Assembly: GCA_020056225.1 (NCBI GenBank)
Contig: JAGVIE010000038.1
Location: 25,835 to 89,834 of the forward strand
Direction: 5' to 3'
Origin: Bacteroidota bacterium
Lineage (GTDB): Bacteria > Bacteroidota > Ignavibacteria > UBA10030 > SZUA-254
DNA: 64,000 nt
Shown here one piece after another: positions 38,900-46,702 of the stretch (its first letter is position 1; each line of letters opens with the position of its first letter). The notes below the pieces were generated by a model. The model saw only the letters and a program-made list of their open reading frames with translations, ran no database searches and was not told the origin of the DNA. The translations under genes and the position numbers were made by a program.

Positions 38900-38920
38900 G
38901 ATAACGATATTAATGTTATC
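38900..38920. promoter_or_regulatory. Operator-like palindrome over the hutI transcription start
   Basis: GATAAC, 9 nt, GTTATC. It spans the predicted +1 position (near 38915) of the promoter next to it, the usual place for a repressor site. The regulator is unknown; a substrate-responsive repressor of the histidine pathway is the natural guess. Confidence 0.45.
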
Positions 38921-38921
38921 A

Positions 38922-38950
38922 AAGATACTGAAAAAGTTTACCTTTTTCAA
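38922..38950 (-). promoter_or_regulatory. Predicted hut operon promoter
   Basis: On the minus strand TTGAAA (38950-38945), 17 nt and TATCTT (38927-38922), followed by a short leader to the TTG start at 38879. Confidence 0.5.
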
Positions 38951-39010
38951 TTGGGTTGACGAAGATAGCGGGTAAGAGTTTATGCCGCGCGGCTGCAAAA
39001 AAAACACCGG

Positions 39011-39230
39011 TCACATTGAGCGATCATGAGTAAAGTCGAATAACGAAATGTGAATTTAGCAAGACTAAGCATGATAGCTTTCCTCTGTACGTCCTTCGAC
39101 AAGCTCAGGACGACGAGAAAAAACCCCGTCATGGTGAGCGAAGTCGAACCATAGACTGAGCCAGATTGTGCCTATCCCTCGACGGAGTCTATTCCGTCCT
39201 TCTCTGGACGGGACTCGGGACAACGAGTTT
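39011..39230. repeat. Cluster of hairpin repeats in a 600-bp gene-free stretch
   Basis: Three hairpins follow one another: TCACATT/AATGTGA (39011-39053), CGTCCT/AGGACG (39090-39112) and ATGGT/ACCAT (39131-39152). The arms differ, but the loops share a core related to TTCGACTTCGCTC (or TTCGACAAGCTC), as does the hairpin after dnaK. A further GC-rich inverted segment lies at about 39180-39225. These are REP-type intergenic elements. Apart from them and the two promoters, 38880-39485 holds no gene I can support. Confidence 0.6.
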
Positions 39231-39277
39231 TTCTTTTTGTTCAGCGCAACAACTTGTTCATGCCGCCTCAGTAAAAC

Positions 39278-39306
39278 TTGACACTTCGCTTAAGATTGTG
39301 TAAATT
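39278..39306 (+). promoter_or_regulatory. Predicted promoter upstream of the unknown gene group
   Basis: TTGACA (39278-39283), 17 nt, TAAATT (39301-39306). It reads towards the three unrecognised genes and would leave a leader of about 170 nt. No structured RNA is obvious in that leader. Confidence 0.55.
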
Positions 39307-39485
39307 CTTGGCAATGAAAAGACGAGATGGATGAGGATTAGCAAGGGACAAACCTGCAATATTAAACTGCACGATGGAAAGACAAACATTTTATATTTCC
39401 TTAAACAGAGAAATTCCTTAGTTACAATGAAGAATAAAAACACAATACGTAATTACAAGAGTTCCGCTGCCATTGTTAGTTTGAT

Positions 39486-40169
39486 ATGATTCCAGACCGT
39501 CAAGAAAAATTCAATCGCATTGTCGACAAAATTCGCAACGGAATCTCCGAAATCAATAATCGCTATCGGATGGGACCAGACTTGTATTTCTATCGTCGTT
39601 TGATGTCAGTTCGTAATCAAGCCCCCAACTTATCATCTTTCCTGCAAAACGACTACAACATCGAGATTTTGTATGCCACTCTGGTCGCTTGGGATATGAA
39701 TAGCCGCGCTGCAAAGATGAAGTATTTCGATGAGTTCAAAGGAAACATTCTTTCAACCATCAACCAACTCCAGCAACTCGAAAAGCTCTTTGCGGAGCAC
39801 CAACTTCGGCGGAATGAAGTTTTGCCAACGCTGCGAATTGTGTACTGCAATCTCGAACTCATGAAGACACGTGGTAGATTGGTATCCAACTCAAAGGTTC
39901 TCCACTTCCTTTTTCCAACGACTCTGACGCCAATGGACGGAAAAAACACCTTGGACTTCTTCTATGGCAATCATAACGAGTCTGTGGATAAATACATTGA
40001 GGTTACGGAATTGGCGTTGGATATTATGGCAATGCCCGACAATTGGCAGAACTATCTTGACGATGTCTGGAACACTTCAGTACCCAAAATGATTGACAAT
40101 GCGATTCTCTTAATTGAAGAAAATAGTACCCACCAACAACGGCGGCCAACAGCACAACTAGTTCAATGA
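39486..40169 (+). CDS. Uncharacterised protein, first of a three-gene accessory group
   Basis: 227 residues, mostly alpha-helical and soluble, no signal peptide. The segment LVSNSKVLHFLFPTTLTPMD, followed by GKNTLDFFYG, resembles a motif (SK.LH...P...PP.DR.YT..F) I associate with a widespread uncharacterised family; here the usual DR reads DG. ILYATLVAWDMNSR is also typical of that group. I cannot assign a function. The next gene starts 17 nt downstream, so they are probably co-transcribed. The surroundings (repeats, unknown neighbours) suggest acquired DNA. Confidence 0.6.
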   Translation: MIPDRQEKFNRIVDKIRNGISEINNRYRMGPDLYFYRRLMSVRNQAPNLSSFLQNDYNIEILYATLVAWDMNSRAAKMKYFDEFKGNILSTINQLQQLEKLFAEHQLRRNEVLPTLRIVYCNLELMKTRGRLVSNSKVLHFLFPTTLTPMDGKNTLDFFYGNHNESVDKYIEVTELALDIMAMPDNWQNYLDDVWNTSVPKMIDNAILLIEENSTHQQRRPTAQLVQ

Positions 40170-40186
40170 AAGGAAAATGATTTAAA

Positions 40187-40858
40187 TTGAAAGAGGAATA
40201 TATAAAGAAGCACGTGCTAGAATTCTATAAGGCTGGTAAGAACCCAGAGCATAGGTTCCAATCTTGGGAAAATTGCTTCTTGTTTTTTCAATGGTTAAAA
40301 AGACATCCTGAATCGTTCAAAAGGAAAGCTGATCTTGCTTGTCTTCATCTAGGATTCTATCTGGCCAGTTGGGGCATGTACAGAGGTTCGAGTTTCCTTC
40401 TAAAGAAATCGTTTTATATTCACAAACGACCAATTATTGAGTTAATGAAGCGGAAATATCATTCACTCTGGGATGCTAACATTGCAACTCTTTCGAATCC
40501 TAAGACAATAAGAATCATATTTGATCTAGCTAAAGCACTTAAAAAACTTTACCCCCACTCGATAACTGATACACTACTCACAAAAATTCTGCTTGGCACA
40601 GTTGGATGTACACCTGCTTATGATAAGTTTTTCCAGATTGGCTGCAGAAAACAAAAGGTCCGATTTTATACGTCTTTTAGTGAACGATCATTGATCAGTA
40701 TGATCAAATTCTATCAAGCTAATTGTGGTGTGTTTTCTTCTACCAATGAAACTATAAAACGCAAAAGTGGAATATCTTATCCCACTATGAAATTAGTTGA
40801 CATGTTTTTCTGGAGTGTCGGAAGTAACCAAAATTATTATCGAATTGAGAAATATTAA
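40187..40858 (+). CDS. Uncharacterised protein, second of the accessory group
   Basis: 223 residues from a TTG start, basic, rich in Lys and aromatic residues, no signal peptide. The stretch HLGFYLASWGMYRGSSFLL looks like a conserved core of an uncharacterised family; a hydrophobic helix there could be buried rather than membrane-spanning. Several Lys/Arg-rich segments would allow nucleic-acid binding, but no known motif is present. Its codon use is more A+T-rich than that of the housekeeping genes. Function unknown. Confidence 0.55.
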   Translation: MKEEYIKKHVLEFYKAGKNPEHRFQSWENCFLFFQWLKRHPESFKRKADLACLHLGFYLASWGMYRGSSFLLKKSFYIHKRPIIELMKRKYHSLWDANIATLSNPKTIRIIFDLAKALKKLYPHSITDTLLTKILLGTVGCTPAYDKFFQIGCRKQKVRFYTSFSERSLISMIKFYQANCGVFSSTNETIKRKSGISYPTMKLVDMFFWSVGSNQNYYRIEKY

Positions 40859-40950
40859 GAAAATTATGGAACAACCGACGCAATCACAATTGTCTAGTAC
40901 CTTGTCATTTACATTATTACGATCTCTGAACAAATATAAGCAAAATATGA

Positions 40951-41970
40951 ATGGCTAATTGGCTAGAAATAACGAATACCTTCATCAATTTGGAAACGAT
41001 GCAGAGAGTAGGTGACCTCTCTCGTGCACAGCAACAAGTTGCTGACCACATGGTAGCGACTGAACTACGTAAGCAAAATGATAACGCACTCCTCTCACAA
41101 CTTGTTGATGTAGTTGTCAAGGTCAGACAGTTTATTCAAGACCGACAGTTTCTCGATGCGCTCTTATCTGCAGGAGTTGGTGCGCTTGCTTTTAAGCATC
41201 TATATCCTCAGATAATTGATGCCGACACAAAACTAAAAGCATCTGATATTCAAGTAAAATTGCTTGAGACGATACGACAAACTATCTCAGACGATTCAAT
41301 CAAACAAAGCATTCTTATTTCCCTCGCCCAGTATTTGACAACTTTCAGCCGTTTGTTGGAGAATACTCTCACAGAGTTTGAACAATCTCATCATCAACTT
41401 GTTTGGTTAAATCCCAAGGAAGAATGGAAAATTGACATTGGTGAAGAGTTCACACCAATTCAAGATATTATTGATCCTACTACGAAGATTAACATTTTTC
41501 GAAAAGGAAACTTATATAGAGTTATCAATGTGGACACGATAGGCAAAAAAGGGTTCTACCTAACTAATGACTTTGGCCAGAATTGGCACCTGTTTTTTGG
41601 AAATAATGGCGGGGCAGACCTTTTTGCATTTTTCGATCCGCCATTGCCTTCATTAGAGAAGGAAGTAGCGAGTTGGGAATTGTGCGATGGGTTGTTCAAA
41701 GATGATTTCTTGCAGGAAAACCTCAAGTCAGTTCGATTACAGATGCTTGAACTGTATCAACAATCCTACGACCGAGCAAACATCGTCAAAAACAAAATTT
41801 CACAAGCTGTGCTCGGTTATAGGAACATCAGACAACAAATCCTCAATAAAGCATTACAATCTCCAGAACTTCAAGCACTCGCTGATATAAAAAAATCTGA
41901 AACTTCTTCTATCATCTGGACCATTATTAGCTTAATTGTCATTATTGTATTTCTCATTCGTCATTGCTAA
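40951..41970 (+). CDS. Uncharacterised tail-anchored helical protein, third of the group
   Basis: 339 residues. The N-terminal half is long amphipathic helix, probably coiled coil (residues ~20-70 and 85-145). A small beta-rich part follows (KINIFRKGNLYRVINVDTIG, GFYLTNDFGQNW). After another helical stretch the chain ends in a single hydrophobic segment, SSIIWTIISLIVIIVFLI, plus RHC. This is the layout of a C-terminally tail-anchored membrane protein with a large cytoplasmic domain. I recognise no family. It follows the previous gene by 92 nt. Confidence 0.55.
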   Translation: MANWLEITNTFINLETMQRVGDLSRAQQQVADHMVATELRKQNDNALLSQLVDVVVKVRQFIQDRQFLDALLSAGVGALAFKHLYPQIIDADTKLKASDIQVKLLETIRQTISDDSIKQSILISLAQYLTTFSRLLENTLTEFEQSHHQLVWLNPKEEWKIDIGEEFTPIQDIIDPTTKINIFRKGNLYRVINVDTIGKKGFYLTNDFGQNWHLFFGNNGGADLFAFFDPPLPSLEKEVASWELCDGLFKDDFLQENLKSVRLQMLELYQQSYDRANIVKNKISQAVLGYRNIRQQILNKALQSPELQALADIKKSETSSIIWTIISLIVIIVFLIRHC

Positions 41971-42165
41971 GAATGTGTTTTGCATGCCACCGCATAACAA
42001 TTGCAAAAAAGTCATTTGCTTTATCATATGAAAAATTATTATGCTCATTACATGCTGTTGCTTCACACTAAATTTGTTTATAATAATTCGCAACGGCACG
42101 CCTTCTTTATAAATTACATTATCTCACCATCAACAACTTCTTCGTCGCTGAGAATGTCTGAAACC

Positions 42166-42675
42166 TTATGTCGGCAGCAATCCCTTAAATTGTTTTTTAT
42201 CAAGCCGGAAAGTATACCACTCTTTTAAATGCCGTGCGCCTAGTTTCTCGTAGAAACGGATGGCATTTTTATTCCAATCTAATACGACCCATTCCATTCT
42301 TCCACAGCCGCGGCTTTTCGCTTCTCTTAAACAACGCTGGAATAATTTCTTCCCGATTCCATAAGACCGATACTCGGGGAGAATAAAAATATCTTCAAGG
42401 TAAAGCGTGGGCAGTGCAAGAAAGGAGGAGTATGTCTCGAAAATAATCGCGTACCCCACAGCTTTTTTTTCTGCAAATGCGAGGAAGGCGCTGTAACGTT
42501 TCCGCTTACCGAATCCATCATGAACAAGTCTTGCGCGCGCCGCTTTTGTCGGGCGTTTTAGCTTCTCGTAATTTGCAAGCGCATCGATGAGTGAAAGGAA
42601 TGTTTCTTCATCACCTCTCTTAACTGGTCGGATGTGAATTTTCAAACTAAAATCTTTTTTTTGTTGCTTCAGCAC
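42166..42675 (-). CDS. GNAT-family N-acetyltransferase, diamine acetyltransferase-like
   Basis: 169 residues from a GTG at 42675; a TTG at 42645, just past the stop of the upstream gene, is an equally possible start. The acetyl-CoA loop is PEYRSYGIGKKLF (RxxGxG) after the strand LYLEDIFI, with NKNAIRFYEKLGARHL near the C-terminus. The LYLEDIFV-type strand and RPVKRGDEE start are like spermidine/spermine N1-acetyltransferases and thialysine acetyltransferase. The exact amine substrate is unknown. It overlaps or abuts the zinc-ribbon gene. Confidence 0.85.
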   Translation of the reverse strand: MLKQQKKDFSLKIHIRPVKRGDEETFLSLIDALANYEKLKRPTKAARARLVHDGFGKRKRYSAFLAFAEKKAVGYAIIFETYSSFLALPTLYLEDIFILPEYRSYGIGKKLFQRCLREAKSRGCGRMEWVVLDWNKNAIRFYEKLGARHLKEWYTFRLDKKQFKGLLPT

Positions 42676-43954
42676 TTTCCATTTGCTCCAATACTTTTCC
42701 GAGTCCCTTAGAAACTAATGTGTCAAGTAAAGTGCCGGTGAGTTTTATTGCCGGTTCATCGAGGTGCTTCATGCTCTCCTCGGATTTTCTTAATTCCGGT
42801 TTAACGGATTCCGTTAGACGGATAACCGACTGCTCATTGGTGATATCTTTCCCCGTAGCAGAATTAGAACCACCGAGAGCGAATTTGACTCCAAGCTCTT
42901 TCACGGGTTGAAAATAATCTTCAGGGATTTCACGGGCGCTTGATGAAATAAGTTGTCCAACTTCCGACATCCGTTTGTCGAGAGATCTGCCCCTGAGTTT
43001 TGATGAACCCGCAATCGTAAACATCGCATTTCTAACATTTGAGCTTAACGCCGCAGAAGAAGACTGCAGTGCGCGGCTAAGGCTCCCGCCGCAATTTTCA
43101 ATATGTTCGCCCAGAGCGGTCAAACCGTACTGTATCGAGTTGCCGAATGATTCCAGCCCCTTGCGGACGTTCTCTCCGTGTTGTGTGGTAGACTGTGCCG
43201 TAATCTTCGCGGCTTCGATTTGATAATTTCCCTGAGTGTACGAAGTGAGAAGTTGTGTGGTTCGTTCGATGTCGAATTGGATTCGTTCGAACATTTTTGT
43301 ATTACGATTTTCAAAATAATAATCGCGCGCTTTATAGAAATGCCACACGGCTATTTGCATCATCAACTGGAGCATACCGGAATCGGTGCTGATAGTTGCC
43401 ATTGCCTTCTCGCCGATATGAAGATTAACCGCCGCTTCCCATTCTTTCGCGCCGAGCCGCATGAACCATTGCCGAGCCGCGACAAGATCGTTAAGATCAT
43501 CCATAGTGTGGATTTCTTTATCGACACCGCGCTGTGCGTATCCCATGCCGGTCATGTAAGCGGTGGAAATAGCGGATTTATGTATCCCTAACTCAGAAAA
43601 AAGTCGGAAGGCAACGATCAACTGATCAATAACTTTATCCGATAGATTTCCTTTTGTATAATGCTCGTTTACTTTGGAGAAAATATCCTGGGCGCGCTGT
43701 AAGTACAGCTCGGCAATTTCTCTGTATCGTTGTTTAAGGATGACCGATCGCTTGGCGTGTTTATCTAAGTACTTTTTATCTTCTTTCCGCAGAGCGTTTA
43801 TTGCGTCGCGGATTTCACGCAGCGACACACATTCGGAGATGTTAGTGCCGTTGCAGAGATAACATTTTCCGCGGGCGCCTTCATAGTCGATCCAGCGGTG
43901 ACCGCAATCGGTGCATCGCTCCATTCCAAGCTTTGCCGACATCGCATCGTTCAT
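42647..43954 (-). CDS. Zinc-ribbon helical protein of unknown function
   Basis: 435 residues. The N-terminus has a CxxC-x13-CxxC zinc ribbon (Cys14, 17, 31, 34: CTDCGHRW and CYLC). The remainder is almost entirely helical with TPR-like spacing (IAELYLQRAQDIFSKVNEHY) and a long amphipathic region around residues 225-310. No catalytic motif or signal peptide is visible. The start overlaps the stop of the upstream gene (ATGA), so the two are made together and may form a complex. I do not recognise the family. Confidence 0.65.
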   Translation of the reverse strand: MNDAMSAKLGMERCTDCGHRWIDYEGARGKCYLCNGTNISECVSLREIRDAINALRKEDKKYLDKHAKRSVILKQRYREIAELYLQRAQDIFSKVNEHYTKGNLSDKVIDQLIVAFRLFSELGIHKSAISTAYMTGMGYAQRGVDKEIHTMDDLNDLVAARQWFMRLGAKEWEAAVNLHIGEKAMATISTDSGMLQLMMQIAVWHFYKARDYYFENRNTKMFERIQFDIERTTQLLTSYTQGNYQIEAAKITAQSTTQHGENVRKGLESFGNSIQYGLTALGEHIENCGGSLSRALQSSSAALSSNVRNAMFTIAGSSKLRGRSLDKRMSEVGQLISSSAREIPEDYFQPVKELGVKFALGGSNSATGKDITNEQSVIRLTESVKPELRKSEESMKHLDEPAIKLTGTLLDTLVSKGLGKVLEQMESAEATKKRF

Positions 43955-45135
43955 TGCTTTCTCTCGACTAATTGCCTGATTAAGCGATGGTATTCTTCTT
44001 CCGAAAGTTCACCGAAGGCATATTTTGTTTCGATTGTTTCGCGGTCAAAATGTTGGCGGGCTTTTACGGCAACCTGTTTGTACGTTTCGGCGGCACGGAT
44101 TCGCGCAAAACCTCTTAAGGTTTCTACTTCTTCCTGATAAAGTGAAGCGATTCGGGAAGTATCGCCGAGAAGATCAAATGTTTTTTCTCCCTTTGAGATT
44201 CGCCGCTGATTTGTAAGTTCTCCGAATTCTTTAACGCTGATGTTTTGCAGTAACTCTAATGCGGTTTCGAAATCTTTTGCTCTGTAATAAAAATGGTATG
44301 CCGCCTTGAATTCACTTTCTTTCAAGAACCAATCGGCAATCTCTCTGTATTCGGCAGCCGAGAGCTGGGCGCGGTCGTATATATAAAAAGAAGTCAGATA
44401 ATCGCGCGTATCGCGCTTTAATGCCCCGATGCTGTGCAGATCGTTCTCGACCCAGAAATACCATTCCTCCAAATCGTTTCGGTTCTCGGTGCGAACAAGT
44501 TCAAGAAAATCCATAGGGCGGTCCCACGCTTTGAAGAAGCTATAGGTTAATAGCGCCACATCGACATTGTGAGGGTTATTGTTAAATGCCAGCCTGAGCA
44601 TTTCCAGAAGTTTTTCCTTCTCATTTCCGGGGAGTGAGAAGAACAGTTTAATTGGTACGCGCGGAATTTTCTTTAATGTTCTGCTATGATCGTGGAACTG
44701 ATATGATCGCTGCGGATTGGAGGACGGAATTTCTAACTCAAGTTGTTCAATAGCGGAATGCAAACGGTCCGGGATCAGTATCTTCTTTATTCCTGAGTAC
44801 CAGGGTGTATCGGAATCACGGAACGAACTTTCAATGAACATTCGCCATGAACCCAACGTGCTTTCAGTAAACGAGTTTTCAGCAAGAGGAATTGTCGTTC
44901 TAAAAATTTCCAGAATATTACTGTCCCTCGTTATTATCTCATCATGATTATTCGATTCACGAAGAACAGACATGATAAAATAATGACGTACCCACGGACG
45001 CGTGAGCGTTTCATTTATAGTATGTTTATTATCGGACTTATCTTTTGATTGCTCTATCAGGAATTCAGGGTATGAGCCAAGAATTCCTAATTTCAATCGT
45101 TCTTGTCGCGTTTGGAATAATTGAATCTTTGCCAA
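43951..45135 (-). CDS. Helical-repeat protein with SHOCT-like tail, unknown function
   Basis: 394 residues, cytoplasmic by sequence. Mostly helical; the second half looks like TPR or HEAT-like repeats (DWFLKESEFKAAYHFYYRAKDFETALELLQ). The last ~25 residues (KYAFGELSEEEYHRLIRQL) resemble a SHOCT domain, a short helical module often found at the end of oligomerising or membrane-linked proteins. It is translationally coupled to the zinc-ribbon protein. No catalytic residues are apparent. Upstream is a 190-nt A+T-rich gap. Confidence 0.6.
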   Translation of the reverse strand: MAKIQLFQTRQERLKLGILGSYPEFLIEQSKDKSDNKHTINETLTRPWVRHYFIMSVLRESNNHDEIITRDSNILEIFRTTIPLAENSFTESTLGSWRMFIESSFRDSDTPWYSGIKKILIPDRLHSAIEQLELEIPSSNPQRSYQFHDHSRTLKKIPRVPIKLFFSLPGNEKEKLLEMLRLAFNNNPHNVDVALLTYSFFKAWDRPMDFLELVRTENRNDLEEWYFWVENDLHSIGALKRDTRDYLTSFYIYDRAQLSAAEYREIADWFLKESEFKAAYHFYYRAKDFETALELLQNISVKEFGELTNQRRISKGEKTFDLLGDTSRIASLYQEEVETLRGFARIRAAETYKQVAVKARQHFDRETIETKYAFGELSEEEYHRLIRQLVERKQ

Positions 45136-45327
45136 AATTGATATTCCTTGGTATTGGGTTCGGCAGTTATTAGATTACTTTAAAACCTTCGCTTGATCTC
45201 TAACTATACACAATAGTTAGCTTGGAAATGAATATACAAATATTTTTTTTGGAAGTCCAAATTTACCTGTGTAGAAGTTTATTGTTAATCTCCGGATTAA
45301 TCAAAAATGCCCAAAATCCATCAAATT

Positions 45328-46485
45328 TCACCGATTTGATTCAATTACTGGAATACGTATTTTGGGTAAATTACTATCTGTTTTTGTGAGGGCAATATAT
45401 TTTCTGAAGAATTCGTGCGGAGAGGAGGCTATGGTTTCAATCAATGAAGCCCTGCCAAGGCGGATATCGATTTCACGAGCGATAAACATTCCTACTACCG
45501 AACCGTAGTTATCCTGATAACCGCTCAAGTTTGCTTTGCGAATAATTTCAGCGGCTCGACGATTTGATATTGTTGCGGATGAAAGTTGATCAGCATTTGC
45601 ATTGAACGTCGAAAATAGATCCCTGCTTTTTGTATTCCAATCTCTCGGCACATATCCGTGGCCCTGTTGTTCGAGCGATAAGTAATAAGCGATACCTTCG
45701 TTCTGTGTAAGGTCTAAAAGAGCATCGACTGGTTTCCGGTGTTCAGCGTAGAATTTTTTCCAGGAATCAGAATTTTCTTTATATGTGCTGAACGCAGCAT
45801 GAAATACTTCATGCGCCACAACGCCAAGCAATGAGATAAAGCGTTCCTCGGTGTTGAGTCCATAATCGACAGCGTGTGCAAGGTTAATGACTATTGTAAT
45901 CTCACCCTCGTTTTCGCCGACGAACCGAGGGTGATCGCCGTGCCAAATTATTCGGCGAACATAGGCATCGACATTCTCATGTCCGAAGGCAACCGCGTAA
46001 ACAGGAATTGTTACGGAGACTTGTGCATCGACAGGAAATATTTGTTCAACCGTTGCCGCAACCCGCTTGCTGAAGTTGCGCCTTTTCAATTCTTCAAGCA
46101 GTGTTTTTATGACGGATACATTTTTCCGTGCCGCCTCCAGATTGTAAATATCAGCACGAATTATTTGATGATATTTAAGCGAGTCAAGGTAATATTGTAA
46201 TTTTGTAGAGACGGACTCGCGGTTCTCAATCATACCGGTAGTAGAAGCGGCTATACGATTGCCGCGCATTTCAGCTATACGCCGGGTGTCAACAAACCCG
46301 TCTTCGTATAAAGCTATACTTTGCTCTGCCGCTGAATAGTCTAATTGTAACTCTACATTGAAATTTGTGCTGGTCTGCGGTAATGCGGTAAATACAAAAG
46401 TAAAACATAAAGTTGTTAATAAAATATAACCACACGGAGAAAACCATAGCCGAACATCTTTAACGTTCGTATCCATCACGGTCAT
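45328..46485 (-). CDS. Putative secreted zinc metallopeptidase (DUF5700/DUF2268-like)
   Basis: 385 residues with an N-terminal hydrophobic segment (YILLTTLCFTFVFTALPQ) acting as a signal peptide. Gluzincin motif: VVAHEVFHAAFS (HExxH), with NEGIAYYLSLEQQGHGY about 45 residues later giving a probable third ligand Glu. Flanking regions are unlike any named peptidase I know; DUF2268/DUF5700-type predicted proteases share this layout. Probably periplasmic or surface. It stands alone between two gaps, each with no other gene. Confidence 0.65.
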   Translation of the reverse strand: MTVMDTNVKDVRLWFSPCGYILLTTLCFTFVFTALPQTSTNFNVELQLDYSAAEQSIALYEDGFVDTRRIAEMRGNRIAASTTGMIENRESVSTKLQYYLDSLKYHQIIRADIYNLEAARKNVSVIKTLLEELKRRNFSKRVAATVEQIFPVDAQVSVTIPVYAVAFGHENVDAYVRRIIWHGDHPRFVGENEGEITIVINLAHAVDYGLNTEERFISLLGVVAHEVFHAAFSTYKENSDSWKKFYAEHRKPVDALLDLTQNEGIAYYLSLEQQGHGYVPRDWNTKSRDLFSTFNANADQLSSATISNRRAAEIIRKANLSGYQDNYGSVVGMFIAREIDIRLGRASLIETIASSPHEFFRKYIALTKTDSNLPKIRIPVIESNR

Positions 46486-46643
46486 ACTCTGTACACGAGT
46501 GTTAGTTTCATTTATCTAATATGCCGATAACATTTCTAATATTCAAATATTCTGTGAGATGTAAAACCTATGATTACTTTTAATTCGCAATTGAATAAAC
46601 AAGGGAGCGCCGAATAATTAATGAAAGTTGTTAAATATCCACA

Positions 46644-46702
46644 TCCCAATCTTTCGACTTCGCTTAAAACAAGATTGGGAGAGGGATTATAGGGTGAGGG
46701 TT
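46644..46702. repeat. Palindromic repeat beside the PLP-enzyme stop codon
   Basis: TCCCAATCTT (46644-46653) and AAGATTGGGA (46671-46680) form a perfect 10-bp stem whose loop holds TTCGACTTCGCTT, the core seen after dnaK and at 39 kb. It continues as GAGGGATTATAGGGTGAGGG into the PLP-gene stop codon, like the repeats at 8.37 and 36.57 kb. It thus combines both repeat motifs. Confidence 0.6.
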
